From: an uncultured Pelagibacteraceae bacterium
GTDB taxonomy: Bacteria; Pseudomonadota; Alphaproteobacteria; Pelagibacterales; Pelagibacteraceae
Direction: 5' to 3'
Assembly: GCA_902549495.1 (NCBI GenBank)
Contig: CACCVU010000004.1
Coordinates: 1 to 50,586, forward strand
DNA: 50,586 bases
Under the pieces are notes generated by a model. That model was not told where the DNA came from, made no database searches, and saw nothing but the letters and a program-made list of their open reading frames with translations. Shown here piece by piece: positions 1 through 9,054 of this stretch. A program made the position numbers and the translations under genes. Each line of letters starts with the position of its first letter. Within the stretch, counting starts at the first letter, position 1.

Positions 1-2
1 TA

Positions 3-521
3 ATGTCAGAAAATAAAAAAATTGAGAGTGATATAAAAGAAAAACTAGTCGCCATTAATAGAATTACTAAAGTTGTTAAAGGCGGAAGAAGATTTGGTTT
101 TGCAGCTTTAGTAGTTGTAGGCAACCAAAAAGGATCGATTGGCATAGGACAGGGTAAATCGAAACAAGTTCCAGATGCAATAAAAAAGGCCACTGAAGTT
201 GCTAAAAGAAATTTAATAAAGATTCCGCTAAAAGAGGGCAGAACACTTCATCATGATGTAAAAGGTAAAAATGGATCTGGAAAAGTATTTCTAAGAGCTG
301 CTCCAGCAGGTACAGGCATAATAGCAGGAGGCGCAATAAGATCAGTTTGTGAAGTTTTGGGTATTCAAGACGTAGTTGCAAAATCTTTAGGATCTGCAAA
401 CCCTCATAACGTTTTAAAAGCATGTGTAAATGGATTAAAATCTCAAAATTCACCAAAAATTTTGTCAGCTATAAGAGGTAAAAAAATTTCTGAAGTGATT
501 TCAAAAAGGGAGGCAAAATAA
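3..521 (+). CDS. rpsE: 30S ribosomal protein S5
   Basis: Component of the small ribosomal subunit, involved in decoding accuracy and mRNA entry. The 172-residue protein has the S5 N-terminal double-stranded RNA-binding fold ([18 protein letters not shown], about residues 24-41) and the glycine-rich C-terminal domain with [11 protein letters not shown] near residue 100. Length is normal for the family. The ATG sits at the very start of the window, so the upstream gene (expected rplR) is not visible. Its stop is one base before the rplO start, with a strong Shine-Dalgarno GGGAGG (508-513) inside its own 3' end serving rplO. In most bacteria rpmD (L30) lies between these two genes; here there is no room for it. 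Confidence 0.97.
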   Translation: MSENKKIESDIKEKLVAINRITKVVKGGRRFGFAALVVVGNQKGSIGIGQGKSKQVPDAIKKATEVAKRNLIKIPLKEGRTLHHDVKGKNGSGKVFLRAAPAGTGIIAGGAIRSVCEVLGIQDVVAKSLGSANPHNVLKACVNGLKSQNSPKILSAIRGKKISEVISKREAK

Positions 522-522
522 C

Positions 523-975
523 ATGGAATTAAATAGTTTAGTTAAGATAAATAAGAAAAAAATTCGAGTTGGAAGAGGCATAGGTTCTGGTAAAGGAAAA
601 ACTTCAGCTAGAGGTCATAAGGGACAGAAATCAAGGTCCGGAGTAGCAATAAAAAGTTTTGAAGGTGGTCAAATGCCATTATACAGAAGACTTCCAAAAC
701 GTGGATTTAAAAGTTTTAAAAAAGAGAGAGTTGCAATTTTAAATCTCTCAAAAATTCAAAATATTTTTGAAAAAGCAGGAAATGATTTAAAAAATGTTTT
801 GGACTTGAAAATTTTAAAAAATAGAAATTTAATTGATAAAAAAATCTTACATTTAAAAATATTGGGATCTGGAAATTTAAAAAAGAATATTGAAATAACT
901 GCAAACTTTGCTTCTAAGAAAGCCCTTGAAAAAATTGAGAAAGCTGGTGGAAAACTAAGCTTAATAAAAAAATAA
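523..975 (+). CDS. rplO: 50S ribosomal protein L15
   Basis: Large-subunit protein L15, 150 residues. The N-terminal glycine/arginine-rich extension with RGIGSGKGKTSARGHKGQ (about residues 18-35) and the following GFEGGQMPLYRR-like segment (here SFEGGQMPLYRRLPKRG) are diagnostic. The C-terminal half is unusually Lys/Ile/Asn-rich, in line with the base composition, but ends in the typical AGGKLSLI. It is preceded by a GGGAGG ribosome-binding site 9 bases before the ATG. It is in an operon with rpsE upstream and secY 11 bases downstream. Confidence 0.96.
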   Translation: MELNSLVKINKKKIRVGRGIGSGKGKTSARGHKGQKSRSGVAIKSFEGGQMPLYRRLPKRGFKSFKKERVAILNLSKIQNIFEKAGNDLKNVLDLKILKNRNLIDKKILHLKILGSGNLKKNIEITANFASKKALEKIEKAGGKLSLIKK

Positions 976-986
976 TAGAAAATACT

Positions 987-2291
987 ATGTCAAGCGAAAC
1001 ATTAAATACCGCAGGTGCTTTTAGCCAAGCCAAAGATTTAAAAAATAGAATTCTTTTTACAATTTTAATATTGATAATATATAGACTAGGAACTTATGTG
1101 CCATTAGCTGGTATTGATCCAGTAGCTCTTAAAGAAATTATGGCTTCAAGTCAAAAAGGCCTTTTAGGAATGTTCAACATGTTTTCAGGTGGAGCAGTTA
1201 CTAGAATGGCGATATTTGCTTTAGGGATTATGCCTTATATATCTTCATCAATCATTGTCCAACTGTTAACTGGAGTTTCTGATTATTTTAAAAATTTGAA
1301 GGAACAGGGAGAAATCGGAAGAAAAAAGATTACTCAAATTACAAGATATGGAACAGTTTTAATCGCATGTCTTCAAGGGTATGGAGTATCAGTGGGATTA
1401 GAAAATGCTGGGAATTTAGTTTCTGATCCGGGATTATCATTCAGAATAATCACGACAATTTCATTGGTTGCTGGAACAACATTTTTAATGTGGTTAGGAG
1501 AGCAAATTACTTTAAGAGGAGTAGGCAATGGTATATCATTAATTATATTCTCAGGAATTGTAGCTGAAATTCCACGCGCACTAGCATCAACCTTTGAACT
1601 AGGAAGAACCGGTGCATTATCTGCTTTAATGATAGTTGGAATTTTTATTTTAGTAATTTTTACAGTTTTATTTATTGTTTTCTTTGAGAGGGCAATGAGA
1701 AAAATTTTAATTAATTATCCTAAGAGGCAAGTTGGAAATAAAATGTATGGTGGCGAGTCCTCTCATTTACCTTTAAAGATAAACACTGCAGGAGTTATCC
1801 CGGCAATATTTGCATCTGCTTTACTACTATTACCAATAACAATTTCAAACTTTGGTTTTGCGGAGTCGGATACATTTTTAAAAATTTCCTCTATGTTTAC
1901 ACAGGGACAACCTCTCTATATGTTATTATATGCTTCTGGTATAATTTTTTTCTCTTTTTTTTACACATCAATTGTTTTTAATCCAAAAGAAACCGCTGAG
2001 AATCTAAGAAAATATGGTGGTTACATACCAGGTATAAGACCAGGTGAGAGAACAGCTGAATATATTGAAACAATTTTAATAAGACTTACTACTGTTGGAT
2101 CACTTTACTTAACGTTTGTTTGTTTGATGCCAGAATTTCTTATTGCTAAATACCCCATTCCTTTTTACTTAGGAGGAACATCAATATTAATTGTTGTGGT
2201 TGTGGCAATGGACACAGTTACTCAAGTTCAAACAAGATTAATGAGTTCACAATACGAATCATTAATAAGAAAAACTAAATTTGGAAAATAA
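987..2291 (+). CDS. secY: protein translocase subunit SecY
   Basis: Central channel of the SecYEG translocon in the inner membrane; it exports unfolded preproteins and inserts membrane proteins. The 434-residue sequence shows about ten hydrophobic segments and SecY hallmarks: RLGTYVPLAGID after the first helix, the plug region LLGMFNMFSGGA, LGIMPYISSSIIVQLL, and the cytoplasmic loop YIPGIRPGERTAEYI (about residues 346-360). Length matches the family. It lies between rplO and adk, the usual alphaproteobacterial position at the end of the spc operon. Confidence 0.97.
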   Translation: MSSETLNTAGAFSQAKDLKNRILFTILILIIYRLGTYVPLAGIDPVALKEIMASSQKGLLGMFNMFSGGAVTRMAIFALGIMPYISSSIIVQLLTGVSDYFKNLKEQGEIGRKKITQITRYGTVLIACLQGYGVSVGLENAGNLVSDPGLSFRIITTISLVAGTTFLMWLGEQITLRGVGNGISLIIFSGIVAEIPRALASTFELGRTGALSALMIVGIFILVIFTVLFIVFFERAMRKILINYPKRQVGNKMYGGESSHLPLKINTAGVIPAIFASALLLLPITISNFGFAESDTFLKISSMFTQGQPLYMLLYASGIIFFSFFYTSIVFNPKETAENLRKYGGYIPGIRPGERTAEYIETILIRLTTVGSLYLTFVCLMPEFLIAKYPIPFYLGGTSILIVVVVAMDTVTQVQTRLMSSQYESLIRKTKFGK

Positions 2292-2299
2292 AATATTTT

Positions 2300-2866
2300 A
2301 TGAATTTAGTAATATTTGGCCCTCCAGGAGCTGGTAAAGGAACACAATCAAATTTCATCGCAAAAAAATTTAATTTATATCAATTATCAACTGGAGAACT
2401 TTTAAGAGAAGAAATAAAAAATAAAAGTGATTTAGGTGAAAAAATTTCATCAATAATTAATTCTGGAGATTTAGTATCAGATAATATTGTAAGTGAACTT
2501 ATTGAGAGGTTTATTTCTAAAAAGGAATATCAAAATAGGATAATTTTTGATGGATATCCGCGGAATTTAGCTCAAGCTAAAAACCTTGATGATCTTTTAA
2601 AAAATAATAATCAAAAAATTAATGTGGTTTTAAAATTATCGGTAAGCCTTAAAACAATTAAAAAAAGAATATCTGAAAGAAAAGATTTAGAAAATAGAAC
2701 TGATGACAATGAAGAAACTGCTATAAAAAGATATAAGACTTACGAAAAAAACAGTAAACCTGTAATTGATTTTTATGAACATTCAGGTTTATTAAGGGTT
2801 ATAAACGGTGAGCGAACTATTAATGAAATTAGTAGCGAAATTAGCGCACTAATTGAAGCTATCTAG
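2300..2866 (+). CDS. adk: adenylate kinase
   Basis: Catalyses ATP + AMP = 2 ADP in the cytoplasm. The P-loop GPPGAGKGT is at residues 7-15, followed by the AMP-binding STGELLR and the FDGYPRNLAQA motif (about residue 82). At 188 residues it is the short-lid type without the zinc-binding LID insert, as is usual in alphaproteobacteria. The start is an ATG 9 bases after secY. A likely promoter begins immediately behind its stop codon and would drive rpsM and the genes after it. Confidence 0.95.
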   Translation: MNLVIFGPPGAGKGTQSNFIAKKFNLYQLSTGELLREEIKNKSDLGEKISSIINSGDLVSDNIVSELIERFISKKEYQNRIIFDGYPRNLAQAKNLDDLLKNNNQKINVVLKLSVSLKTIKKRISERKDLENRTDDNEETAIKRYKTYEKNSKPVIDFYEHSGLLRVINGERTINEISSEISALIEAI

Positions 2867-2868
2867 GG

Positions 2869-2896
2869 TTGACTTTAGGTAATTTCACAATATAAA
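2869..2896 (+). promoter_or_regulatory. putative sigma-70 promoter for rpsM-rpsK-rpoA-rplQ
   Basis: TTGACT at 2869-2874 and TATAAA at 2891-2896 are separated by 16 bases and placed about 30 bases before the rpsM ATG. This 59-base gap between adk and rpsM is one of the larger gaps in a window where operon genes usually touch or overlap, which supports a role as an internal promoter. Judged by eye only; in a genome this AT-rich TATAAA occurs often by chance. Confidence 0.45.
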
Positions 2897-2925
2897 TACG
2901 CAATAATTTAATTTACTCATTAAAT

Positions 2926-3310
2926 ATGGCTCGGATAGCAGGGATCAACATTCCACAAAACAAAGTTGTTAGCGTAGCATTGACCTACATTCATGGAATA
3001 GGATTACATTCTTCAAAAAAAATTTGTCAAAAATTAGATATACCCTTAACTAAAAGAGTAAACGAATTATCAGAAGAACAAGTTCTTAGAATAAGAGAAT
3101 TTATTGATGCTAATCATAAAGTTGAAGGAGATTTAAGAAGAGAAGTTTCTGTAAATATTAAAAGACTTGTTGACTTAGCTTGCTACAGAGGGTCGAGGCA
3201 TAAAAAAAAAACTACCTGTGAGAGGCCAAAGAACTCAATGTAATGCAAGAACAAGAAAAGGAAAAGCTATTGCAATAGCAGGCAAGAAACTTACTCCATT
3301 AAAAAAATAA
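2926..3310 (+). CDS. rpsM: 30S ribosomal protein S13, with an apparent +1 frameshift in a poly-A tract
   Basis: Small-subunit head protein contacting the P-site tRNA and 16S rRNA. The first 92 residues read normally ([10 protein letters not shown] start, helix-two-turn-helix, [21 protein letters not shown]). The frame then runs through ten A residues (3202-3211) and ends early at 3243. If nine A are read, the frame continues as [18 protein letters not shown] and on to a stop at 3308-3310, giving about 127 residues with the conserved S13 C-terminal LPVRGQRT motif. The gene is essential, so a sequencing or assembly homopolymer error, or transcriptional slippage restoring the frame, is more likely than a true null. 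The end given here is that of the corrected reading. Confidence 0.9.
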
Positions 3311-3315
3311 TTTAT

Positions 3316-3762
3316 ATGAATAAAAAAAATGAAAAAAAAGAAAAGAAAGACGAATTAAAAAAAGTTGAAGCTAAGCAAACACTGGTTGTAAAAAAGAAAA
3401 AAAAACTTAAAAAAAATATAACTTCTGGAATTGCCTATGTTTATTCAACATTCAATAATACTATAATTTCTATAGCTGATGAAAATGGAAATGTTATCTC
3501 TTGGTCGTCAGCAGGATCTAAAGGATTTAAAGGGTCAAGAAAGTCCACTCCTTATGCAGCACAAGTTGCAGCAGATGCTGCTGGAGAAAAAGCTTATGAA
3601 CAAGGTTTGAGAACTTTAACAGTTCAGGTAAAAGGTCCAGGTTCAGGAAGAGAAACTGCCTTAAGGTCCCTACAATCAAGAGGGTTCAAGATTTTAACAA
3701 TAAGAGATACAACACCAATGCCTCATAACGGTGCTCGGCCACCAAAAAGAAGGAGAGTTTAA
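3316..3762 (+). CDS. rpsK: 30S ribosomal protein S11 with Lys-rich N-terminal extension
   Basis: Platform protein of the small subunit. Residues from about 34 on match S11 ([19 protein letters not shown], the [11 protein letters not shown] segment, and the C-terminal [19 protein letters not shown]). At 148 residues it is longer than the usual about 129 because of a roughly 30-residue N-terminal tract made almost only of Lys, Glu and Asn. An internal start without the extension is possible but no good ATG lies at the family boundary. The 3' end carries AAGGAG (3750-3755), the ribosome-binding site for rpoA. Confidence 0.95.
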   Translation: MNKKNEKKEKKDELKKVEAKQTLVVKKKKKLKKNITSGIAYVYSTFNNTIISIADENGNVISWSSAGSKGFKGSRKSTPYAAQVAADAAGEKAYEQGLRTLTVQVKGPGSGRETALRSLQSRGFKILTIRDTTPMPHNGARPPKRRRV

Positions 3763-4797
3763 ATGCAATCAACAACAAACATAATTGACAAAAATTGGAA
3801 AGCTTTAATAAAACCTAATAAGCTTGAAATAAATAGTAATGAAGACAAAACTATTGCAAAAGTCGTCGCAGAACCTTTAGAGAAAGGGTTTGGTCAAACT
3901 ATTGGAAATTCATTAAGACGGATACTTCTCTCGTCAATCCAAGGAGCAGCAGTGACAGCTATTCAAATAGACGGGGTTTTGCATGAATTTTCCTCAATCA
4001 AAGGAGTGAGAGAAGATGTAACTGATATTGTTTTAAATGTAAAAAATTTAGCAATTAAATCATCATCTTCAAGTCCAAAAAAAATAATTTTAGATATAAA
4101 AGGACCAAAAGAGGTAAAAGCCAAAGATATTACTTTAGTACCCGAAGTAGAAATATTAAATCCTGAACAGACTATTTGTAATTTAGATGAAAAGACTAAT
4201 TTTCATATGGAGCTGATGGTAAGTACAGGAAAAGGCTATATACAAGCGCCAAAAAATAAAACTGAAGATAGTCCTTTGGGTTTAATTTCAATCGACTCAT
4301 TATTTAGTCCAGTGAAGAAAGTTTCTTTTTCTGTCGAAAATACAAGAGCCGGAAGCGCATTAGATTATGACAAATTGTTGATGACAGTAGAAACAAATGG
4401 AACAGTTGATGCAGAGGATGCCATAGCTTATTCAGCTAGAATTTTTCAAGATCAATTATCAATGTTTGTAAATTTTGAAGATCCGCAGGAAGTTGTAAAA
4501 GAGGTAAAATCGACTGAACCTGAATTTAACAGAAATTTATTGAAGAGAGTAGAGGAATTAGAACTTTCTGTTAGATCAATGAACTGTTTAAAGAATGATA
4601 ATATAATATATATTGGAGACCTGGTTCAAAAGACTGAGCCAGAAATGCTTAGAACTCCAAATTTTGGAAGAAAATCTTTAAATGAGATTAAGGAGGTCTT
4701 AAATACTATGTCATTATATTTGGGCATGGAAATACCTAACTGGCCTCCGGACAATATTGCGGAATTATCAAAGAAATTAGAGGAAAATAACTATTAA
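3763..4797 (+). CDS. rpoA: DNA-directed RNA polymerase subunit alpha
   Basis: Scaffold subunit for RNA polymerase assembly; its C-terminal domain binds UP elements and activators. The 344-residue protein has the alpha N-terminal domain ([21 protein letters not shown] near residue 35; the GKGYIQA loop) and a C-terminal domain of two helix-hairpin-helix units ([29 protein letters not shown] split over about residues 280-309). Length is normal. It starts directly after the rpsK stop with AAGGAG 7 bases upstream, and its TAA overlaps the rplQ ATG by one base. Confidence 0.97.
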   Translation: MQSTTNIIDKNWKALIKPNKLEINSNEDKTIAKVVAEPLEKGFGQTIGNSLRRILLSSIQGAAVTAIQIDGVLHEFSSIKGVREDVTDIVLNVKNLAIKSSSSSPKKIILDIKGPKEVKAKDITLVPEVEILNPEQTICNLDEKTNFHMELMVSTGKGYIQAPKNKTEDSPLGLISIDSLFSPVKKVSFSVENTRAGSALDYDKLLMTVETNGTVDAEDAIAYSARIFQDQLSMFVNFEDPQEVVKEVKSTEPEFNRNLLKRVEELELSVRSMNCLKNDNIIYIGDLVQKTEPEMLRTPNFGRKSLNEIKEVLNTMSLYLGMEIPNWPPDNIAELSKKLEENNY

Positions 4798-5246
4798 TGA
4801 GACACGGTTTAGGGTACAGAAAACTTAATAAAACAAGTGAGCATAGAAAAGCATTATTTAAGAATATGCTTAATTCATTAATTAAATACGAGCAAATAAT
4901 CACTACATTACCAAAAGCAAAAGAACTTAAACCACAAATAGATAAAGTTATCACAATAGGTAAAGGCAAAAGCTTAAGTAATAAAAAAAGATTATTTTCA
5001 AAACTTCAAGATAAAAAATCAGTAACAAAAGTGTTTGATGAACTGTCTAAAAGATATAGCTCAAGAAAAGGAGGATATTCAAGAGTTTTAAAAGCTGGTT
5101 TTAGAACAGGTGATGATGCACCAATGGCTGTAATTGAATTAGTTGATCGTAACCCCGAGGCCAAAAAAGTTGACAAGCCAAAAAAAACTGAACAAAAAGA
5201 TAAAAAAAAAGAAACTCAACCAGAGCCCAAAGTAGCAAGTAAATAA
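4797..5246 (+). CDS. rplQ: 50S ribosomal protein L17 with charged C-terminal tail
   Basis: Large-subunit protein near the exit tunnel. The conserved core starts at [20 protein letters not shown] and ends near residue 118 ([14 protein letters not shown]). A tail of about 30 residues rich in Lys, Glu and Gln follows, giving 149 residues in total; such tails are common in alphaproteobacterial L17. Translation is coupled to rpoA through a TAATG overlap. It is the last gene of the classical alpha operon; the pseudouridine synthase follows 10 bases later and may be cotranscribed. Confidence 0.95.
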   Translation: MRHGLGYRKLNKTSEHRKALFKNMLNSLIKYEQIITTLPKAKELKPQIDKVITIGKGKSLSNKKRLFSKLQDKKSVTKVFDELSKRYSSRKGGYSRVLKAGFRTGDDAPMAVIELVDRNPEAKKVDKPKKTEQKDKKKETQPEPKVASK

Positions 5247-5256
5247 TCTAAGCTTC

Positions 5257-6156
5257 ATGCCTAAATCATATACCGTAGACGAAGATTATAATGACTCGCG
5301 TCTAGATAAATGGTTTAAAAATAAAATAATAAATTTACCACACTCTTTATTAGAAAAAATACTACGGCAAAATAAAGTTAAAGTTAATAAAAAAAAAACT
5401 AAATCATCTTATAGACTTCAGAAAGGTGATTTGATTGAGATTTATGACATTTCTAAATTAAAACCAGTAGACAAAAAAGAAAAGATAAAATATTTACCTA
5501 AAAAAAAAGAAATTGGCACTTATGATGATTACATAATAGAAGATAATGAAAATTTTATAGTAATTAATAAGCCAACTGGTATACCAGTTCAATCGGGTAC
5601 AAAATCATTTAAAAATATAATAGACATATTAAAGAATTCAAAATACTTTGAAAATTCAAAACCTTTTATTGTTCATAGATTAGATAAAGAAACATCTGGA
5701 GTTTTAATAATTGCTAAAAATAGAAAATATGCTCAACTATTTACCTCGCTTTTTAGGATAAGGAAAATTCATAAGACTTATTTAGCAATAGTGTATGGAA
5801 AAGTTGACAAGTCTATAAAAGTGATGAAAGATGAATTAATTTATTACGAAAAAAATAAAAAGATTACTCAAAAAGCTTTATCAAACCTTAAAATTATAAA
5901 GTCAAATGAGGGTTATTCATATATAGAGTTGAATCCAATTACTGGAAGAAAGCATCAATTAAGAAAACAATTGTTAAATATTGGATGCCCGATAATAGGG
6001 GATGATAAATATTTTTTAAATGATAGAAAAAGAATAAAAATTAAAAATCTTATGTTACACGCATATAAAATAAAATTTATGATTAACAACGTACAATATA
6101 ATTTTAAAGCAAAATACAACAAACTTTTTGAAGATTTTCTCAAAAAACATATTTAA
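5257..6156 (+). CDS. 23S rRNA pseudouridine synthase, RluC/RluD family
   Basis: Isomerises specific uridines to pseudouridine in large-subunit rRNA. The 299-residue protein has an N-terminal S4 RNA-binding domain (about residues 12-65) and the RsuA/RluA catalytic domain, with the catalytic aspartate D143 in HRLDKETSGVLI and the motif GRKHQLRKQL near residue 230. Domain order fits RluC, but substrate position cannot be told from sequence alone. It follows rplQ closely. Its stop codon interlocks with the stop of the convergent lipB gene (four shared bases, 6153-6156). Confidence 0.88.
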   Translation: MPKSYTVDEDYNDSRLDKWFKNKIINLPHSLLEKILRQNKVKVNKKKTKSSYRLQKGDLIEIYDISKLKPVDKKEKIKYLPKKKEIGTYDDYIIEDNENFIVINKPTGIPVQSGTKSFKNIIDILKNSKYFENSKPFIVHRLDKETSGVLIIAKNRKYAQLFTSLFRIRKIHKTYLAIVYGKVDKSIKVMKDELIYYEKNKKITQKALSNLKIIKSNEGYSYIELNPITGRKHQLRKQLLNIGCPIIGDDKYFLNDRKRIKIKNLMLHAYKIKFMINNVQYNFKAKYNKLFEDFLKKHI

Positions 6157-6764
6157 ATATTATTTATATTTTTAATAAAAATTTTTGCTAAACTATTCTC
6201 GAATTTTTTAGGTTTGATTGATATTAATTTGAATATCGAAGTAACTTTTTTATTATCTAAACCACAGGGAATAATTTTTAAATATTGATTTAAATTATTC
6301 GATATATTTATTGCACAACCATGATACGCTATCCATTTTGATACTCTAATACCTATTGCTGCAATTTTTTTATCTTTTACCCATATGCCAATATTTTTTT
6401 TATCTTTTTTAGATTGAATTTTATAATTTTTTAAAAATTGTATTATACTTTCTTCTATTGAGTTTATTAATTTTCTTATGTCCTTTTTTCTGTTGTTCAA
6501 ATCGATGACAAAGTAAATAATTTTTTGTCCAGGATTATGCAGTGTAATTTTACCTCCTCTATTTGATTTAACTACTTTAATTTTTTTATCTATTATCTCT
6601 TTTTTGTTAAAACTCACCCCGGCTGTATAAGTGGTTGGATGTTCTAGGATCCACAATAATTCTCTATTTATACCATTTTTTACTTCCTCTACTCTTTTAT
6701 TGAGATAACGCATTGCTATTTTATAGGGTATACGTTTTTTGCTAATCTTAATTTCTATACTCAT
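6153..6764 (-). CDS. lipB: lipoyl(octanoyl) transferase
   Basis: Transfers octanoyl from acyl carrier protein to lipoyl domains of 2-oxoacid dehydrogenases and glycine cleavage H protein, the first step of lipoate synthesis. The 203-residue protein shows the family motifs RGGKITLHNPGQ (69-80), KIAAIGIRVSKW with the catalytic lysine K133, and IIPCGL with the catalytic cysteine C167. Length is slightly below average. It is transcribed divergently from mgtE across a 60-base gap and convergently against the pseudouridine synthase. Confidence 0.93.
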   Translation of the reverse strand: MSIEIKISKKRIPYKIAMRYLNKRVEEVKNGINRELLWILEHPTTYTAGVSFNKKEIIDKKIKVVKSNRGGKITLHNPGQKIIYFVIDLNNRKKDIRKLINSIEESIIQFLKNYKIQSKKDKKNIGIWVKDKKIAAIGIRVSKWIAYHGCAINISNNLNQYLKIIPCGLDNKKVTSIFKLISIKPKKFENSLAKIFIKNINNI

Positions 6765-6788
6765 TTAATTTGAATTTTATCATTATAT

Positions 6789-6801
6789 AGACTAATAGTC
6801 T
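6789..6801. promoter_or_regulatory. short perfect inverted repeat between lipB and mgtE
   Basis: AGACT-AAT-AGTCT is a perfect 13-base palindrome in the divergent lipB/mgtE gap, 24 bases before the mgtE ATG. It could be an operator or a small mRNA hairpin. A five-base arm is short enough to occur by chance, so this is noted with low confidence. The mgtE ribosome-binding site AAAGAGGT follows it. Confidence 0.2.
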
Positions 6802-6824
6802 CAAAAAAACTTAAAGAGGTATTT

Positions 6825-8204
6825 ATGGCTTTACCAAAATCAAGAGAGGCAAAAAAAGTCAATTTGGATTTTAATAAAGAATTTATCAATACTTTTACTC
6901 AAAATATTGAGAGTAGAAACGTTGAATTTATAAATCAAACGCTAAAAGATCTGCATGAAGCTGATGTTGCTAATTTAATTGAAAATTTAAATCCTGATAC
7001 AAGAAATAAATTAATTGAAATTGAGTCGTTTAATATTGATCCAGAAATTTTTATTGAATTAAACGAGTCAATTCAAAGTGAAGTGTTACAATTACTTTCT
7101 ATAGAGTCTCTTATTAAAATAATAAAAAGATTAGAGTCAGATAATGCTATTAAAATTCTTGAAAATCTATCAAAGGAAATAAAAGAAAAAGTTTTAGAAA
7201 AACTCCCCCCAAAAGATAAATTTTTACTTCAAGAGGGATTAAGTTACCCCGAAGACTCAGCAGCTAGAATAATGCAAAGAGAATTTACAGCAGTACCCAG
7301 CAACTGGACTGTAGGGCAAACTATAGATTATTTAAGAGAAAACAAAGATTTGCCTGAAGAATTCTTAGAAATATTTATCGTAGATAATGACTTTAAACCA
7401 ATTGGGACTGTTCCTTCATCAAGAGTGTTAAGAACATCTAGAGATTTAAAAATGAACTCTATAATGAGAGAAATGCCAGTCTTAATTTCTGTCAATATGG
7501 ATAAAGAAGAAGTTGGTCTTACTTTTGAAAATTATAACTTAGTCTCCGCAGGAGTAGTAAATAAAGAAAACAAATTAGTTGGCATGATTACAGCCGATGA
7601 TGTTGTAACAGTTGTTCAAGAAGAAGCTGAGGAAGATGCTTTACGTTTAGCAGGTGTTGGTGATGAGGAAATCACCGATAGTGTTATGTTAAAAACAAAA
7701 AGAAGATTCAATTGGTTATTATTAAATCTATTCACAGCTTTACTTGCCACTTGGGTTATAAGTTTTTTTGGCGCTTCAATTGAACAAATGGTAGCTTTAG
7801 CTTTTCTTATGCCAATAGTTGCATCAATGGGGGGAAACGCTGGGATGCAAACTTTGGCAGTTACTATTCGAGCAATAGCTACTAAAGAATTATCAAAAAG
7901 TAATTTTAATAAAGTAGTTGGTAAGGAATTTCTAATAGGTATATTAAATGGAATAATTTTTGCAATAATAACTGCGATAATAGTTCAATTATGGTTTAAA
8001 GAATTAAATCTTTCACTATTGATTGGTATTTCAATGATCTTGAATATGATTGTTGCAGGATTGTTTGGTATTTTAGTCCCAGTATCATTAAAAAAATTAA
8101 ATATCGACCCCGCTTTAGCTTCTAGTGTTTTTGTTACAACTATTACAGATGTTATTGGATTTCTTTCTTTCCTGGGTTTAGGATCTTTTTATTTTTTAAA
8201 TTAG
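6825..8204 (+). CDS. mgtE: magnesium transporter MgtE
   Basis: Homodimeric inner-membrane Mg2+ channel gated by cytoplasmic magnesium. The 459 residues divide into the superhelical MgtE N domain (about 30-130), a pair of CBS domains (about 140-265, with the VGMITADDVV ending of the second), and a membrane domain of five helices (about 290-459) carrying the PIVASMGGNAGMQ pore signature. Full length for the family. A good ribosome-binding site (GAGGT) lies 5 bases before the ATG. Its TAG overlaps the convergent panC stop by four bases. Confidence 0.94.
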   Translation: MALPKSREAKKVNLDFNKEFINTFTQNIESRNVEFINQTLKDLHEADVANLIENLNPDTRNKLIEIESFNIDPEIFIELNESIQSEVLQLLSIESLIKIIKRLESDNAIKILENLSKEIKEKVLEKLPPKDKFLLQEGLSYPEDSAARIMQREFTAVPSNWTVGQTIDYLRENKDLPEEFLEIFIVDNDFKPIGTVPSSRVLRTSRDLKMNSIMREMPVLISVNMDKEEVGLTFENYNLVSAGVVNKENKLVGMITADDVVTVVQEEAEEDALRLAGVGDEEITDSVMLKTKRRFNWLLLNLFTALLATWVISFFGASIEQMVALAFLMPIVASMGGNAGMQTLAVTIRAIATKELSKSNFNKVVGKEFLIGILNGIIFAIITAIIVQLWFKELNLSLLIGISMILNMIVAGLFGILVPVSLKKLNIDPALASSVFVTTITDVIGFLSFLGLGSFYFLN

Positions 8205-9016
8205 ATATTATCAATTAATCTAATGTTTTTAATATAGTAGGCAATAAATAGATTGAATTTTTTGCTGTGTCTTTTAATTTTTTTAAAGTTTTTAGTATTA
8301 TAATTTTCTAAATAATCTATTTTATTGACACCTAAATTTTTCAAGTCATTTTTTATTTTTTTTATATCAAATAAATTATAATTTTTTTTAATTTTTTTCT
8401 TTAAATTATATAAATAATAGTAAATGTTAGATGCAATCTTCATTTGATTTTCATCAAGATTTGAATTTCTTGTTGAGAGAGCTACGCCATTATTTTCTCT
8501 TATAGTTTTACATTCAATAATCTTAGATTTAATCTTTCTTTTTTCGATATGTTTTTTTATTAGATACAATTGTTGATAATCTTTTTTCCCTAAAAAAATA
8601 TATTTAGGTTTAATTATTTCTAAAAATCTATTTATTACATTTAAAACACCTTCAAAATGACCTCTTCTGAATCTACCGCATAATTTTTTTGATAATTTAT
8701 CTAAGAAAACTTTTTCCTTTGGTTTGAATCCGTATATGTCTTTAAATGTTGGAATATATAAGTAATTAATTCTTAATTTTTTAAGCTTTTTTATGTCTGT
8801 TTTCGTACTTCTTGGATAAGATTTAAAATCATTTTTTTTATTGAATTGTTTAGGATTTACAAAAATTGAGACTAAAGTTTTAAACTGAGATTTCTTGGAT
8901 TTTTTGATCAATGAAATATGCCCTTTATGTAATCCGCCCATCGTAGGCACAAATGATATCCCTTTAGTTTTTAAGATCTCTTTCTGAAGTGAATGTTTGT
9001 CTTTAAATATTTTCAT
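8201..9016 (-). CDS. panC: pantothenate synthetase (pantoate-beta-alanine ligase)
   Basis: ATP-dependent condensation of pantoate with beta-alanine, the last step of pantothenate (coenzyme A precursor) synthesis. The 271-residue protein has FVPTMGGLHKGHISL with the HIGH-like nucleotide site (about residues 22-36), VNPKQFN, CGRFRRGHFEGV and FLGKKDYQQL motifs, and STRNSNL. The C-terminal domain is Lys/Asn-rich. panB is not adjacent in this window. It is transcribed divergently from galU over a 38-base gap. Confidence 0.94.
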   Translation of the reverse strand: MKIFKDKHSLQKEILKTKGISFVPTMGGLHKGHISLIKKSKKSQFKTLVSIFVNPKQFNKKNDFKSYPRSTKTDIKKLKKLRINYLYIPTFKDIYGFKPKEKVFLDKLSKKLCGRFRRGHFEGVLNVINRFLEIIKPKYIFLGKKDYQQLYLIKKHIEKRKIKSKIIECKTIRENNGVALSTRNSNLDENQMKIASNIYYYLYNLKKKIKKNYNLFDIKKIKNDLKNLGVNKIDYLENYNTKNFKKIKRHSKKFNLFIAYYIKNIRLIDNI

Positions 9017-9054
9017 TTCTATAAAGCAATGATAATAACTATTATAAGAATCAT

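Noticed and set aside
202-456. Open frame on the minus strand inside rpsE, and similar antisense frames throughout the window
   Set aside because: They lie opposite conserved genes, show Leu/Phe-rich composition expected from reverse reading of Lys-rich genes, and have no domain signature or proper start context.
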